NCBI GenBank assembly: GCA_023091665.1
Contig: JALJCQ010000034.1
Span: forward strand, 148,980-212,979
Direction of reading: 5' to 3'
DNA from: Pythium myriotylum
Taxonomy: Eukaryota > Oomycota > Peronosporomycetes > Pythiales > Pythiaceae
Length of the DNA: 64,000 bases
The position numbers and the translations under genes were made by a program. The notes under the pieces are model-generated. The model was not told the DNA's origin. It saw nothing but the letters and a program-made list of their open reading frames with translations, and made no database searches. The stretch's first letter is position 1. Each line of letters starts with the position of its first letter. This document shows positions 41,708-51,443 of the stretch, piece by piece.

Positions 41708-42577
41708 TTATTGTTTCCTATCACGAATTAATAGCATTATCAATGAATTGGAGTCTTCAAATTTAACATTATTAAAGTCTTGATCGACGATGCTCAGAGT
41801 AATATTGCTGTATGCTCCATCGTTAATCGAGAGCCACTGATATTCAGGTGGCTGAATTGAGATCAACTGACCAATTGATGTCCCTTGAGGACTAAACGAA
41901 GTTAGAATATCAGGTGGTGTGCTAACCCGATTGTTAATAAGATTAGAACGAATTAAATAACTGCTGACGGGATTAACTTGTGGAGAGATATTGCTCAAAA
42001 ATACTTGATTTGTTGTTTGAATACTTGATGGGTACGTTGCTGGACTGAATCCAATCACATTTGAAAATCCGTTGTTTGAAACAGTGATTCGAGGAGTATT
42101 AGTAGCGGTCGGTAATCCAGTTCCGGTTAATGAGTATAAACCAGTGGATGGACGTGAATATCCACTTGGAACAGAAGTTGGTGTTGCTAAGCAAGTAATT
42201 TCGCATGAATAGTACGTTGCGTTTTCTCTCATAGCGATATACACAACGTTATTACCTTGAGAATCAATCAAGTATGCACCAATGCTAACTAACTGAGACT
42301 GAATGTAGTTTGATATATCTGCATACGAATAGTACCCATTCGGAAGCGTGATCGAAACAGTTTGATAAGTAGCTGCGGTTGGAACTAAAACGCTGAACGT
42401 GTTGTTGCTGTATAAACTTCCATTAATGTTGAATTGAGAGTTGTAAATCTGCAGGCTCGACAGAGCAATTTCTTGATTTTTGAAATTCACGCTTGATCCA
42501 GTAAAATTGAATCTGAATGTATTGTTCAAGCCATTGGAAACAATGTTATTCCGGTTAAAAATGATAGTGCTCGTCAT
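41708..42577 (-). CDS. minor capsid (penton-like) protein
   Basis: 289 residues from the ATG at 42577; the upstream in-frame ATG (42616) would place the promoter element inside the gene. The chain is rich in Asn, Ser, Thr and beta strands (STIIFNRNNIVSNGLNNTFR, IALSSLQIYNSQFNINGSLY, SVSITLPNGYYSYADISNYI), typical of the single-jelly-roll penton of Polintons and virophages. It should fill the capsid vertices. It is 8 bp from the ATPase stop-proximal region and next to the packaging gene, as in many Polintons. Confidence 0.75.
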   Translation of the reverse strand: MTSTIIFNRNNIVSNGLNNTFRFNFTGSSVNFKNQEIALSSLQIYNSQFNINGSLYSNNTFSVLVPTAATYQTVSITLPNGYYSYADISNYIQSQLVSIGAYLIDSQGNNVVYIAMRENATYYSCEITCLATPTSVPSGYSRPSTGLYSLTGTGLPTATNTPRITVSNNGFSNVIGFSPATYPSSIQTTNQVFLSNISPQVNPVSSYLIRSNLINNRVSTPPDILTSFSPQGTSIGQLISIQPPEYQWLSINDGAYSNITLSIVDQDFNNVKFEDSNSLIMLLIRDRKQ

Positions 42578-42602
42578 ATTTAGTTTGTCGTGTAGAAAGC
42601 CT

Positions 42603-42612
42603 GCTATATATT
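42603..42612 (-). promoter_or_regulatory. AATATATAGC promoter element
   Basis: On minus, it lies 25 nt before the ATG at 42577 and is identical to the element before the pVI/pX-like gene. Confidence 0.6.
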
Positions 42613-42624
42613 TCACGAGAGAAA

Positions 42625-43293
42625 TTAATTAAAAACTTCACCTTTGAAATTCTTCCAAATTCGTTGCTTTACAGAGTCTATAAACAACATCTGTCCCTTT
42701 TCAGATGTTGCTTGTTTGTAATACCTGTAGATATCATCTTCACTTACTCCAGGTAGATTGGAATCTTTCAAAATTAGCTGTAGATCGCGTTTTGAATTTG
42801 CTTTTAGAATAGCAATGTATTCAGAATTCAATCTAATCATCTTGTCAGTAGCAAAATAGCTATGAGCTATGAAGATTGTTGAAAGTCCTTTGTGTCTTCC
42901 TCGAGTAAAGAAATGACTGAATAAATCTCTCTGTAGCTTATTATCGTTGGGATAATCATCAATAATAACAAGCTGTAAAGCATTTGGAATTTCTTTGATG
43001 GCATCAACACTTGGAGGAGCATCAGGATCATAAAACGTTACAAAACCTTGTAATTTCTCTCTGATGTAATCGTATAACTCTTGATCAGGGTTGCGAGCTA
43101 TAATATGTAAATGGCTATAGACGTGTGGAGACTCTTTAAGTATATGAAAAGCTAGATTTGATTTACCAGAGAAGCTGGGACCTAATACTATTAAACGAAA
43201 AAGCTTTTGAATACCAAGCTTTTCATTTTCTCCAAACGATTTCTTCTTAAACTCCTTTGGGAGCATTCCACCAAAATCAGGAATTGAACTCAT
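42625..43293 (-). CDS. FtsK-HerA family genome-packaging ATPase
   Basis: 222 codons. Walker A is GPSFSGKS (residues 38-45) and Walker B LVIIDD (108-113), followed by FFTRGRHKGLSTIFIAHSYF, the sensor strand of A32-type ATPases. These enzymes pump DNA into icosahedral capsids. The length is normal for Polintons. No TATATA element is visible directly before this ATG, unlike its neighbours. Confidence 0.85.
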   Translation of the reverse strand: MSSIPDFGGMLPKEFKKKSFGENEKLGIQKLFRLIVLGPSFSGKSNLAFHILKESPHVYSHLHIIARNPDQELYDYIREKLQGFVTFYDPDAPPSVDAIKEIPNALQLVIIDDYPNDNKLQRDLFSHFFTRGRHKGLSTIFIAHSYFATDKMIRLNSEYIAILKANSKRDLQLILKDSNLPGVSEDDIYRYYKQATSEKGQMLFIDSVKQRIWKNFKGEVFN

Positions 43294-43360
43294 ATCGCAC
43301 CGGAGTTGCTGCTTAGTAATCTCCGATTACTGATCTTGTATGACAAATCTATCTGTTATA

Positions 43361-43370
43361 TTATATAAAG
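43361..43370 (+). promoter_or_regulatory. TTATATAAAG promoter element deciding the fibre start
   Basis: It lies 14 nt before the ATG at 43385 but 3' of the in-frame ATG at 43340, so the downstream ATG is the likely start. Confidence 0.6.
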
Positions 43371-43384
43371 GATCGTTTTACAAA

Positions 43385-45958
43385 ATGCTACCACCTAATT
43401 ATATTCCATCCTTATACAATCCATCAGACTATATCGGCTCATTGGATTACTTGACTATTAGTATTGGCGATTTGCGATATAACAAAAGAAATGGGGTGAA
43501 TTACACTTCGGATTTGTACATCACTGGAAATATCTATCAAAATGGAACAATGATTGATTTGAGTGTGCTGTCGGGTATTACACCAGGAACAGCTTCCGCT
43601 GGGAAATTGATTGCGGTTGACTCTAACAGAGATATCGCGAACATTAATAATCTATCAGCATCGCAATTAACAGGAACGCTTCAAACAGCTGCACAGCCTA
43701 ACATTACATCATTGGGAACAATTTCATCAACACTCAATATCAGTGGATCTACTCCATTATCTTGTAATAACTCCCTATCGAGTAGCACGTGCTCGTTATC
43801 TGTTGATTCTGTATCTGGAGATCAGACATTTGGCAGTACCACAGCGAATAAGTTTCATTTAAGAACAAATGGAAATAGAAAAATAACGATAGGATCGACA
43901 GGTTTAGTAGGCATTAATAATACTGCGCCTGCTAAGCAATTAGATATCATTGGATCAACAGCTTTGACAAATGCGTTGTACCAGATTAGTGATGGGACAG
44001 TTGTATATCAGCAGTGGTTCGATGGGACTCAGTGTTGTCTTCAAACATTCAGCAATCATCCGCTAACTTTTGCCACAAATAATTCTTCAGTGCAAATGTC
44101 AATATTAACGAATGGAAATGTAGCTGTTAATAACACATTGACAGCTTCGAATATATCCGCTTCAACTTTATATGGAACACTTCAAACAGCTGCTCAGCCT
44201 AATATTACATCCATTGGAATTTTAGCGACTCTTACGGCTACATCAATTACTGGAACACTTCAAACAGCTGCTCAGCCAAATATTACCTCAGTTGGAACTT
44301 TAACATCATTGAATACGGCAGGATTAGTAACCGCTACTTTAACTGCTAATGGGCAATCGTTTAGATCTATCAATGGTACTTCAACATGTGCTCTGTTTCA
44401 TTTTAACAATGGGGATGCTTATTTTGGAACATCTACAGCAAACAATTTAGTCTTTCAAACAAGTAATACAGGAAGAATGACAATTAGCTCAACGGGCGCT
44501 GTATCTGGTATCTCATCATTAAGCGCTACTTCTATTACAGGAACTTTACAAACAGCAGCTCAACCAAATATTACATCTACAGGAGATTTAACGCTACCTA
44601 CGTCATTGACAATTACAAATGGCACTACTCCACTTTCAATCAGTAATACAACCTCAACGAGTACCTTTCGCTTAACCATTCAAAATAGTGGTGGTGCTCA
44701 AGATATTGGTTCTTTTACAAGCCATAGTTTATTTTTAAATTCAAATAATACAAGACGATTACAATGTGATACTTCTGGTAATGTAGATATTCTAAATCAT
44801 AACGCATTTACTATTGGATTAAAGCTTGGTGGAACATTAATCACATCGTCGGCTACTGAATTAAACTTTTTATCTGGAGCGACCGCTGGGACGGCAATTG
44901 CAAGTAAAGCTCTTGTGGTTGATTCAAACAGAAACATCACGAATATTGCAAAAATAAATTTAACGAGCTCTGATGCAACAACGACTACCGGAACTACTAA
45001 TGCAAGTGCTTTTGGATTGAATATACTGGCTACAACTAATGCAAATGGTCAATATAACGCTGCAGGAATAGCTTTTAGAAACGCTCTTAGCGATGGCATG
45101 CCTCATGGAGTAATTTTATGTCAAAGAACAGCAGCTGCGGCTGGCGATCTGGTGTTTCTGACTCAATCAGCGACCAATAATTTATCAGAGACTTTTCGTT
45201 GTTTATCAACTGGAGCTATTGCTGTTAATGCTACAGCCAACGCTGGAATTACTTGCTTTGGTTCCGCAAACTATGTTGGTGGTTCATACCAGAAAGTATT
45301 AGATTTGCAGTCAAACAATGTGTCTCCAATAGGTTTTTGTATTGAAATTAACTCCGGAACAAACGCAACAAGTACAAATGCTACTTGGATGGGAAATTTG
45401 ACTAACAATGATTTGCGATTCGGGGTAAATAACTCAACGAAGATGATTCTGGATACAAATGGACGACTGGGTATTGGAACAACAACACCAAGCACTACGT
45501 TGCATGTTAGTGGAACTGTTTCGAATACATTTAATGTTGGTGGCCAGCTTTATGCTACTGGAACATCTACAGCTTATACAACAAGTCAATTGGGTCCAGT
45601 TACGGTTAGCGTTGCTGCTATGTTTGGTGGTCCGATTCAGTGTTCATCGATTTATTGTACATCGGATCGGAGATGTAAGGACATTATCGACCAATTAGAC
45701 ACTGATTATTGCGATAAATTCTATGATCTAAATGTTTATGAATACAAATACAAAGGGTCAGATGAAACAATTCCAAAGATTGGCTTCATTAGCCAAGATT
45801 TGTATGCAGCTGGATACATAAATTTACTATCAATGACACCGAATGAAAACTTGAAGAAAGTGGATGAAGATGACATAGAAGGATATCAGATGAACATTGA
45901 TTACAGCAAAATTACAGCGATAAACTTCTGTATGATAAAAAATTACTCAAACGTGTGA
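43385..45958 (+). CDS. fibre-like protein with Peptidase_S74 intramolecular chaperone
   Basis: 857 residues. After a short N-terminal anchor the chain is a low-complexity Thr/Asn/Ser/Gly beta repeat. Four copies of GTLQTAAQPNITSxG occur, separated by varied segments. From about residue 758 there is a Peptidase_S74 domain: TSDRRCKDIID (the Ser followed by Asp is the self-cleavage site and the Lys is conserved), FYDLNVYEYKYKG and PKIGFISQDL. In phage tail spikes and large-virus fibres this domain trimerises the fibre and then cuts itself off. It is the only structural gene on plus here and would be an attachment spike of the virion. Such fibres are not part of the standard Polinton set. Confidence 0.85.
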   Translation: MLPPNYIPSLYNPSDYIGSLDYLTISIGDLRYNKRNGVNYTSDLYITGNIYQNGTMIDLSVLSGITPGTASAGKLIAVDSNRDIANINNLSASQLTGTLQTAAQPNITSLGTISSTLNISGSTPLSCNNSLSSSTCSLSVDSVSGDQTFGSTTANKFHLRTNGNRKITIGSTGLVGINNTAPAKQLDIIGSTALTNALYQISDGTVVYQQWFDGTQCCLQTFSNHPLTFATNNSSVQMSILTNGNVAVNNTLTASNISASTLYGTLQTAAQPNITSIGILATLTATSITGTLQTAAQPNITSVGTLTSLNTAGLVTATLTANGQSFRSINGTSTCALFHFNNGDAYFGTSTANNLVFQTSNTGRMTISSTGAVSGISSLSATSITGTLQTAAQPNITSTGDLTLPTSLTITNGTTPLSISNTTSTSTFRLTIQNSGGAQDIGSFTSHSLFLNSNNTRRLQCDTSGNVDILNHNAFTIGLKLGGTLITSSATELNFLSGATAGTAIASKALVVDSNRNITNIAKINLTSSDATTTTGTTNASAFGLNILATTNANGQYNAAGIAFRNALSDGMPHGVILCQRTAAAAGDLVFLTQSATNNLSETFRCLSTGAIAVNATANAGITCFGSANYVGGSYQKVLDLQSNNVSPIGFCIEINSGTNATSTNATWMGNLTNNDLRFGVNNSTKMILDTNGRLGIGTTTPSTTLHVSGTVSNTFNVGGQLYATGTSTAYTTSQLGPVTVSVAAMFGGPIQCSSIYCTSDRRCKDIIDQLDTDYCDKFYDLNVYEYKYKGSDETIPKIGFISQDLYAAGYINLLSMTPNENLKKVDEDDIEGYQMNIDYSKITAINFCMIKNYSNV

Positions 45959-46078
45959 AGCAACTTGAGATGGAGCTACAGCATAGCAATCAAAACAAGT
46001 AAGCATTGGCAAAAAAACATTTTTTTGTCGGCAGGCGGACACCCAGAGGGGTCCAGAGTATCTTCTGTCCTCGCCAAT
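45959..46078. other. short gap between convergent fibre and capsid genes
   Basis: 120 bases between two converging stops; AT-rich with a small A/T run. No gene. Confidence 0.5.
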
Positions 46079-47854
46079 CTACTCATATTCGACTACTTCC
46101 CCTGTTAATCGATCGATACTCATAGAACGACCGTATACGACGAGTATTAGGCAATTCATTCCTTGACTGCAAGTATTAGTGCCGGAGACAAGAATAGATT
46201 GAGGCACATCTGGATTAGTTAATCGAGAGCAGTCTGCAATTAGAACACGCTGACCAACATCCCATTTGTAGGAATCAAATAACCCATTGCTAATCTCATG
46301 CGATAGAGCGCCATTAATAGCTCCGAGCTTCTTGACTTCGTCTTGGAACGATTCAAATGAGTAATCATGCGTTTTGTTGAATACATTTTCATTGCCAACC
46401 ATTACTTGGAAATTGCGAATGCTTGCACCTGGCTGACAAGTCCATGGAGCACTGTCAAACGGGGATTGGAATTGTTCAATATTCGTTGCGCTTACGAAAT
46501 GACCACTGCTGGTTTCACTGAATGGAACCAGAGCAATGTATTTGATATTCTTTAGGCTTGAAGATAATTGAAAGCTAAACGGAGCGTTTTGCTGAGAGTT
46601 CTGTTGGCCAGTGCCTGCTTTTGATTTGAAATACTGTGCGTAGCAATCGAGGTAATTGATTTTCTTAACAGGTTTAGCAACAATTTGACTTTGATTAGCG
46701 ATATCGTAGAAAGGGATATATAAACGAGTCGTTGTAAATGGGAAGATTTGACCAGAAGTCGAGATCTGTGTAATGTTGTTGGACATAACGCCGAAAGCTA
46801 CTCGAAGTGAGCCAGCTCCACCAGTTGTAAGTTTTCCTGCATTTGGATTACCTGGGGCCGCACTTGACACCATTACTGGAACCGTAGAGCAACCGTTTAG
46901 GGAGAGAGAGGATAAGCTCATTAAATCTCCAGTTGCGGTTGTGATATCAACAAAGCCGGTATTGAACGTCATCGTTAATTTGATTTGAGGGTTCGCAACA
47001 AGATCCAATTCTTTAAAGATTGGATGGAGGTCAACTAAACGAAGCTTCAACATATAATACCACGTACCAGCAACACCTCCTGCGGTAGTAACGCCAGCTA
47101 CGTATCCACCAGTACCTTGTTGTTGAATTTTAGAAAGAATTGCACCACTTCGCGTTGTCGGCCAACCAAGAGGGTTTGTCGCTGTAATCGTTGCTCCAGT
47201 GGCATCAGAGGTACCAATTTGTTGTGGATTCCAAATTAGACGTTGGATTAGTCCGTTATTAAGAGCTGGAGTTGTTTCTGGAATTAAACCAGTAGCTACA
47301 GTTGTGGCAGCATTAACTGAATTATTCACAAAACCATCTCCTTGTGTTGAAGCGGTAGGATTGCTACTACTTTGTGGGAAATTTAGACTGACTACATCAT
47401 CTGGAGCAAGATAGCAGTCTGCACCGTTCTTTAATAAATCATCATCACACCATTCAGTTTGAGCTCGTAAATTGTTCGAATAATTTTTGTAGTCATTGCT
47501 CGTAATGACACTTTTACCGTTAATTTCAACCGCTAATTTATCTAAAATGTTCCATACACCAGCCTTTAATCCTACCGCAAAACGATTTAGAGTACCATTA
47601 AGAGCTGAGGCAGACGTATTTTTAACCGTTACCACATAAGGAACGACTACATATGCATCTCGAAGGCTGCCATAGCCAGTCGAGCCATTTAGTTGTGAAG
47701 TGGCATTAATGATGACAGTTCCCGATTGATACGAACCGTTGTTGTCATCAACGACATTTACAACACGCTTGTCTTTGCTGACACTGACAACTGGATCCGG
47801 ATTAGTTGTTGAATCGAATAAAAACGAATCTGCTAATTGGGTGCTATCACTCAT
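46079..47854 (-). CDS. major capsid protein, double jelly roll
   Basis: 591 codons, the normal length for Polinton/virophage double-jelly-roll capsid proteins. Strand-rich sequence opens with SDSTQLADSFLFDSTTNPDP, followed by LRDAYVVVPYVVTVKNTSAS, and the first jelly roll has VWNILDKLAVEINGKSVI. The second has TRLYIPFYDIAN and YALVPF-like strands, and the end is LILVVYGRSMSIDRLTGEVV. It should form the hexameric capsomers. Start at the ATG at 47854; the frame is unbroken. Confidence 0.85.
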   Translation of the reverse strand: MSDSTQLADSFLFDSTTNPDPVVSVSKDKRVVNVVDDNNGSYQSGTVIINATSQLNGSTGYGSLRDAYVVVPYVVTVKNTSASALNGTLNRFAVGLKAGVWNILDKLAVEINGKSVITSNDYKNYSNNLRAQTEWCDDDLLKNGADCYLAPDDVVSLNFPQSSSNPTASTQGDGFVNNSVNAATTVATGLIPETTPALNNGLIQRLIWNPQQIGTSDATGATITATNPLGWPTTRSGAILSKIQQQGTGGYVAGVTTAGGVAGTWYYMLKLRLVDLHPIFKELDLVANPQIKLTMTFNTGFVDITTATGDLMSLSSLSLNGCSTVPVMVSSAAPGNPNAGKLTTGGAGSLRVAFGVMSNNITQISTSGQIFPFTTTRLYIPFYDIANQSQIVAKPVKKINYLDCYAQYFKSKAGTGQQNSQQNAPFSFQLSSSLKNIKYIALVPFSETSSGHFVSATNIEQFQSPFDSAPWTCQPGASIRNFQVMVGNENVFNKTHDYSFESFQDEVKKLGAINGALSHEISNGLFDSYKWDVGQRVLIADCSRLTNPDVPQSILVSGTNTCSQGMNCLILVVYGRSMSIDRLTGEVVEYE

Positions 47855-47893
47855 TATTGAAATTGAAGGTTAATGCCTGTTATATTATGATTA

Positions 47894-47905
47894 GCTATAT
47901 ATAAG
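47894..47905. promoter_or_regulatory. bidirectional TATATATA element between capsid and protease genes
   Basis: GCTATATATAAG reads TATATAAG toward the protease (9 nt to its ATG at 47915) and TATATAGC on minus toward the capsid gene (40 nt to its ATG). One element may serve both divergent genes. Confidence 0.6.
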
Positions 47906-47914
47906 CATTACATA

Positions 47915-48301
47915 ATGATTTTTAAATTAAATAAATTGGGTGAATCGACTGCTAATGAACTACAAGAGCTCGCAAATCAGCTGAATGTTCATATTGATGG
48001 GATAATAGATTTTAGAAAAGTCAGAGGCCCCCTAGGGAATGGAAGCTATATTATATTACTTCGATTAGACTCGGGTGTAGGCCATTGGGTTTGTGTGTGC
48101 AACAATGAATACTTTGATTCGATGGGTTTAGGGCCTCCAAGAATTCTGGGTACCATGAAATATAATTATCAACAGTATCAAGGCACATATGATGACTATT
48201 GTGGCTTATGGAGTCTGTTGTATCTTTATAGCAAACAACACAATCAACCTGACTTATTCAGAAATTTTTACGACTTGAATACAGAAGTTTCACTTCGTTA
48301 A
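47915..48301 (+). CDS. adenain-like cysteine protease
   Basis: 128 codons. His57 in GHWVCVC, Asp68 in YFDSMG, Gln in YQQYQG and Cys96 in DDYCGLWSLLYL give the catalytic order of adenovirus protease and Polinton/NCLDV Ulp1-like proteases. It matures capsid proteins during assembly. The length is short but includes all motifs. Confidence 0.85.
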   Translation: MIFKLNKLGESTANELQELANQLNVHIDGIIDFRKVRGPLGNGSYIILLRLDSGVGHWVCVCNNEYFDSMGLGPPRILGTMKYNYQQYQGTYDDYCGLWSLLYLYSKQHNQPDLFRNFYDLNTEVSLR

Positions 48302-48368
48302 TATAGAGCGGGGCTTAGAGAACTTGTTCGAAAAGCCCTGTGACTTTTCGAACTTCGTTCTAATAATT

Positions 48369-48761
48369 ATGAATAGAATCAGACGTTATAGAGATACTGG
48401 AGTTAATGAAGTTGCTCCAAAACATGATCATAGAATCGATGCAATAATGAAAGAATTGGAGTTTCTTCGCTCTGAATTAGCTCAAAAAAAGGTTGAAACA
48501 TCCATTTCAAAATACTTCAATGAAGAGATATTTACAAAAGATAGAGAAGCTCTACTCAAAGTTGGATTTGTTAGCAAAGGAGATTATCTCGAAATCCCAT
48601 TAACGATACTGAATGTCAGATACAAACAATGGTGCATTCATACTGGACATAACCGTATGTTGCGTAAAGCAATCATTGAGAACATCCGAAACGATAAAGT
48701 TGATGGAGTTGTTTTCAAATATTATGATGGATACGACAAAATACGTGTTTTCCCGCAGTAG
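48369..48761 (+). CDS. 130-residue Polinton protein, possible winged helix
   Basis: I start at the ATG at 48369 (the upstream frame start is TTG). A coiled N-terminus (DAIMKELEFLRSELAQKKVE) is followed by LNVRYKQWCIHTGHNRMLR and VFKYYDGYDKIRVF. The second part resembles the winged-helix tail of primase/helicases (Tyr-x-x-Trp-Cys), but that is weak. An ATATAG element lies near 48300. The last bases overlap the next gene tail to tail. Confidence 0.5.
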   Translation: MNRIRRYRDTGVNEVAPKHDHRIDAIMKELEFLRSELAQKKVETSISKYFNEEIFTKDREALLKVGFVSKGDYLEIPLTILNVRYKQWCIHTGHNRMLRKAIIENIRNDKVDGVVFKYYDGYDKIRVFPQ

Positions 48762-48972
48762 TGTGCTTTTCGTTGATATTCTGACACTTCTTGATAGCTG
48801 CACTAATTAAATCAATTTCCTTACAGAGCTGTATTATTTCAGATGCTGAATGCTTTTCTATTTTGGGGTACTCATATAAATCACTCAGTATTTCGGTATC
48901 TACCGGTTCATTGAGCTGGACATCATCAACATAACCAGTATCATCGGTATCGGATAGATACGTAATATCCAT
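48715..48972 (-). CDS. 85-residue acidic Polinton protein
   Basis: From the ATG at 48972 the frame gives 85 residues: acidic N-terminus (YLSDTDDTGYVDDVQL), a helical middle and a Lys/His-rich end. A minus-strand TATATAGAC element lies 9 nt before the ATG (48982-48990), which argues for this start and not the longer frame reaching 49212. This is the last element gene before the effector insert. Confidence 0.5.
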   Translation of the reverse strand: MDITYLSDTDDTGYVDDVQLNEPVDTEILSDLYEYPKIEKHSASEIIQLCKEIDLISAAIKKCQNINEKHTTAGKHVFCRIHHNI

Positions 48973-48981
48973 GATTTTTGT

Positions 48982-48990
48982 GTCTATATA
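48982..48990 (-). promoter_or_regulatory. TATATAGAC promoter element
   Basis: On minus, it lies 9 nt before the ATG at 48972. Confidence 0.5.
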
Positions 48991-49128
48991 GATAAATATA
49001 TTTTGTATCTCCAGTTGTTCAATCACCCAAATGGGTACTGTCAAAAACCCAACGTTGGGTTGCACCGTTTGATTGGCTGAAATACGATTAGAGAGAACGT
49101 CCCTCACTCGCAGAAAGCAATCGGAAAC

Positions 49129-51015
49129 ATGGTGACGCTGGTGTGCGCGCTCGTCGGTGTGAAGGGATCCGCGTTCTCCATCGACATCGATGCGAGCAGG
49201 TTGGTGGACCACGTGAAGGACGCGATCAAGGCGAAGAAGGAGAACAAGATCAAGTGTGATGCAGATGAGCTCGAGCTGTTCCTCGCCAAGAAGGGCGACA
49301 ACACGTGGCTCGAATCAAGCACAGATGATGTGAAGAAGCTCAAGAAAGGGGAAAAGACTGCTCTAATCGAAGCGCTGACACACGAAGACAATGAACTTGA
49401 TGGAGAGTTTGGCCTTGAGGAGGTTCTCGAGGGGATGCCAGAACCGAAAACCAAGCAAATCCACGTTTTGGTGGTGATTCCGTCGCATGACGTCGGTGGA
49501 AAGCGTGTTCGAGTAGATGAATGGTTCGTCGACGAAGCATTTTCTGTCCAAAAGAAGAAACGAAAACTGGATGAGGACGAAACTGACCAATTCACAAGGT
49601 ATTTCAAGATGGCTGGGTTTCCACCGTTGGCACATCCGATGGAGAAGTACACGAAGATTGTGGAACGAGATGCATATGCTGTGATTTTTGCAGAGCTAAT
49701 GCGCAAGGTGAAGTTGTGCTTCGAAGCCAAATCAGGCGCTAACATGGTCGCGACGGGAAATCCAGGCACAGGGAAGAGTCGCTTCTACCTCTATTGCATC
49801 TTTCAACTTCTATTGGGACAACATGAGGAAGTCAAGGAGCTGTCTTCGTTTGATTTGGTGCTGAATTTCGGAAACAAATACCACAAGTTCCATGCTGAAA
49901 GCAGGGAGTTCATCAAGTTGAACGAAGCGGATGCTCTTTCGATTCAAGATCAGCACCGTGTGCTTCGGCTCATCGAGGGAAAATCATCGGAACTTACCGG
50001 CTGGAAAGGAGTATCAATTCTATTTGCTTCCCCGGGGCTGGATGGCATGAACGATTACGCAAAAGTTGACTCGTTCACGTACATCTTGCCAGTGTGGAGT
50101 CTGGAAGAGCTTCAAGATTACAACTCACTGCTTGATGATGATTTCAAACTATCGGAAGACGTTTTGATCTCGCGATACGACAAATTTGGTGGAATTCCAA
50201 GATTCATCTTCACTGCGACGGAGCTTGAGAATGACGAAGAACTTCAGAAGGCTATCGCTACATTCAGTGCGTTGGATATCATTTCATATGCCAAAAGCAA
50301 TCATGCTGTGCGAGACGGAAATTACAGCCACCGCGTTCTCGAGATGGTCCCGAGCAGAGTGGATTTTCGAGCAAAATTCCATCTTGATTTTTTGTCCAAG
50401 TACATTGCCGAGAAGATCGTTGCTAAAGTGGACGAAGACAGTCTGCAAAGAGTATCGGAATTCGCAATTGCACACGCCAATGATGACTCAGGAAGTACAT
50501 CCGTCGTTCGAGGCAAGATATACGAGATGCTCTGCCACAGATGGTTCAATCTACACAAACAAGGACACCTACAGCTCCGTTCGTTGTGCTCGAAGGAGCA
50601 CATAGAGTTGATCGTTCCGGAAAATATGCCAATGGTACGGTTCTCCACTCTCGATGAGATCCGTGCAGTTCCTCGACGCCTGACGTACTACCAGCCGACG
50701 TCAAGAACATTCGGTGCGTTGGATGCCTTCATCTTGGATGGCAAGAACACCAGATGCTATGGCTTGCAGATGACCCTCAACCTGGATCATGGAATCAAAG
50801 CTGCACCACTGAGTAGCTTTTTGCTCTGGCTGAACGGTATTGGCATCCCCACGTATCAGTTCTACTTTGGTTTCGTGGTTCCAAGCAACTTAGCGCCCCA
50901 CTATCGGAAGCAAACTATCAGAACCAAGACCAATGAAGTTCACCAGAGACCAGAAACGTTGGCGAGTGTGAAGCAGTATGTTGTTGCATTAGACGTGTTT
51001 GTTGGGAACATTTAA
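49129..51015 (+). CDS. Crinkler (CRN) family effector carried inside the Polinton
   Basis: 628 residues, uninterrupted. The N-terminal ubiquitin-like header has the LFLAK motif (residues 50-54) and the HVLVVIP motif (112-118), the oomycete CRN delivery region, and no classical signal peptide, as usual for many CRNs. KKKRK (142-146) is a nuclear localisation candidate. GNPGTGKS (210-217) is a P-loop, followed by a STAND/AAA-like middle. Near residues 528-555 the FGALDAFILDG and YGLQMT motifs resemble the PD-(D/E)xK-type nuclease ends of Crinkler/RHS-type effectors. CRNs act in host nuclei. DNA here is visibly more GC-rich than the AT-rich Polinton genes on either side, which argues for capture from the host genome. 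Confidence 0.9.
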   Translation: MVTLVCALVGVKGSAFSIDIDASRLVDHVKDAIKAKKENKIKCDADELELFLAKKGDNTWLESSTDDVKKLKKGEKTALIEALTHEDNELDGEFGLEEVLEGMPEPKTKQIHVLVVIPSHDVGGKRVRVDEWFVDEAFSVQKKKRKLDEDETDQFTRYFKMAGFPPLAHPMEKYTKIVERDAYAVIFAELMRKVKLCFEAKSGANMVATGNPGTGKSRFYLYCIFQLLLGQHEEVKELSSFDLVLNFGNKYHKFHAESREFIKLNEADALSIQDQHRVLRLIEGKSSELTGWKGVSILFASPGLDGMNDYAKVDSFTYILPVWSLEELQDYNSLLDDDFKLSEDVLISRYDKFGGIPRFIFTATELENDEELQKAIATFSALDIISYAKSNHAVRDGNYSHRVLEMVPSRVDFRAKFHLDFLSKYIAEKIVAKVDEDSLQRVSEFAIAHANDDSGSTSVVRGKIYEMLCHRWFNLHKQGHLQLRSLCSKEHIELIVPENMPMVRFSTLDEIRAVPRRLTYYQPTSRTFGALDAFILDGKNTRCYGLQMTLNLDHGIKAAPLSSFLLWLNGIGIPTYQFYFGFVVPSNLAPHYRKQTIRTKTNEVHQRPETLASVKQYVVALDVFVGNI

Positions 51016-51443
51016 AGGGGTGATACAAACTAGAGAGGATATAGATGAAACAAAGTTGTTCCTATGTCCTTGTTTCCTCGAGACACTTGTTGCGGCTGCT
51101 GCTGATTGTGCTCGATAGTGCTGATAAGACAGAAATGATTCTCTCTGATAGCCTGTCTAAACCGATAGTGTCGAAATGGTAGCGATTTGCCTCCTAGCCT
51201 AAGCTACTTCTTGAACAATGTATGCATTCCCCAAAGTTCGTTGGTTCTGATCACCTCTATGATCTGATAACCTGCAGAACCGCGACAAGGACTGGACAGA
51301 AGTGAAGCACGATCTGTTTCTATGGGCAAAAGAAGCGCAAGCGCGCCATCTGCACGAGATCCGCAAACTCGACAGAAGTTACAGCTAAAAAAAAGGTTCC
51401 AGTTTCAGATGATGGAGGTTAAGACAAAAAAATTGATTGTTTT
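51016..51443. other. downstream part of the effector insert, no gene
   Basis: Host-like composition up to about 51390, then AT-rich element DNA. A short plus-strand frame (about 51275-51387, with WTEVKHDLFLWAKEAQARH and a stop) may be a captured exon fragment. No complete gene. Confidence 0.4.

Noticed and set aside
43340..43384. Upstream ATG of the fibre gene
   Set aside because: It would place the TATATAAAG element inside the coding sequence; the ATG at 43385 is better placed.
48715..49212. 165-codon minus-strand frame reaching under the CRN start
   Set aside because: The TATATAGAC element and Met at 48972 support the shorter 85-residue gene; the extra N-terminus is antisense to the CRN start.
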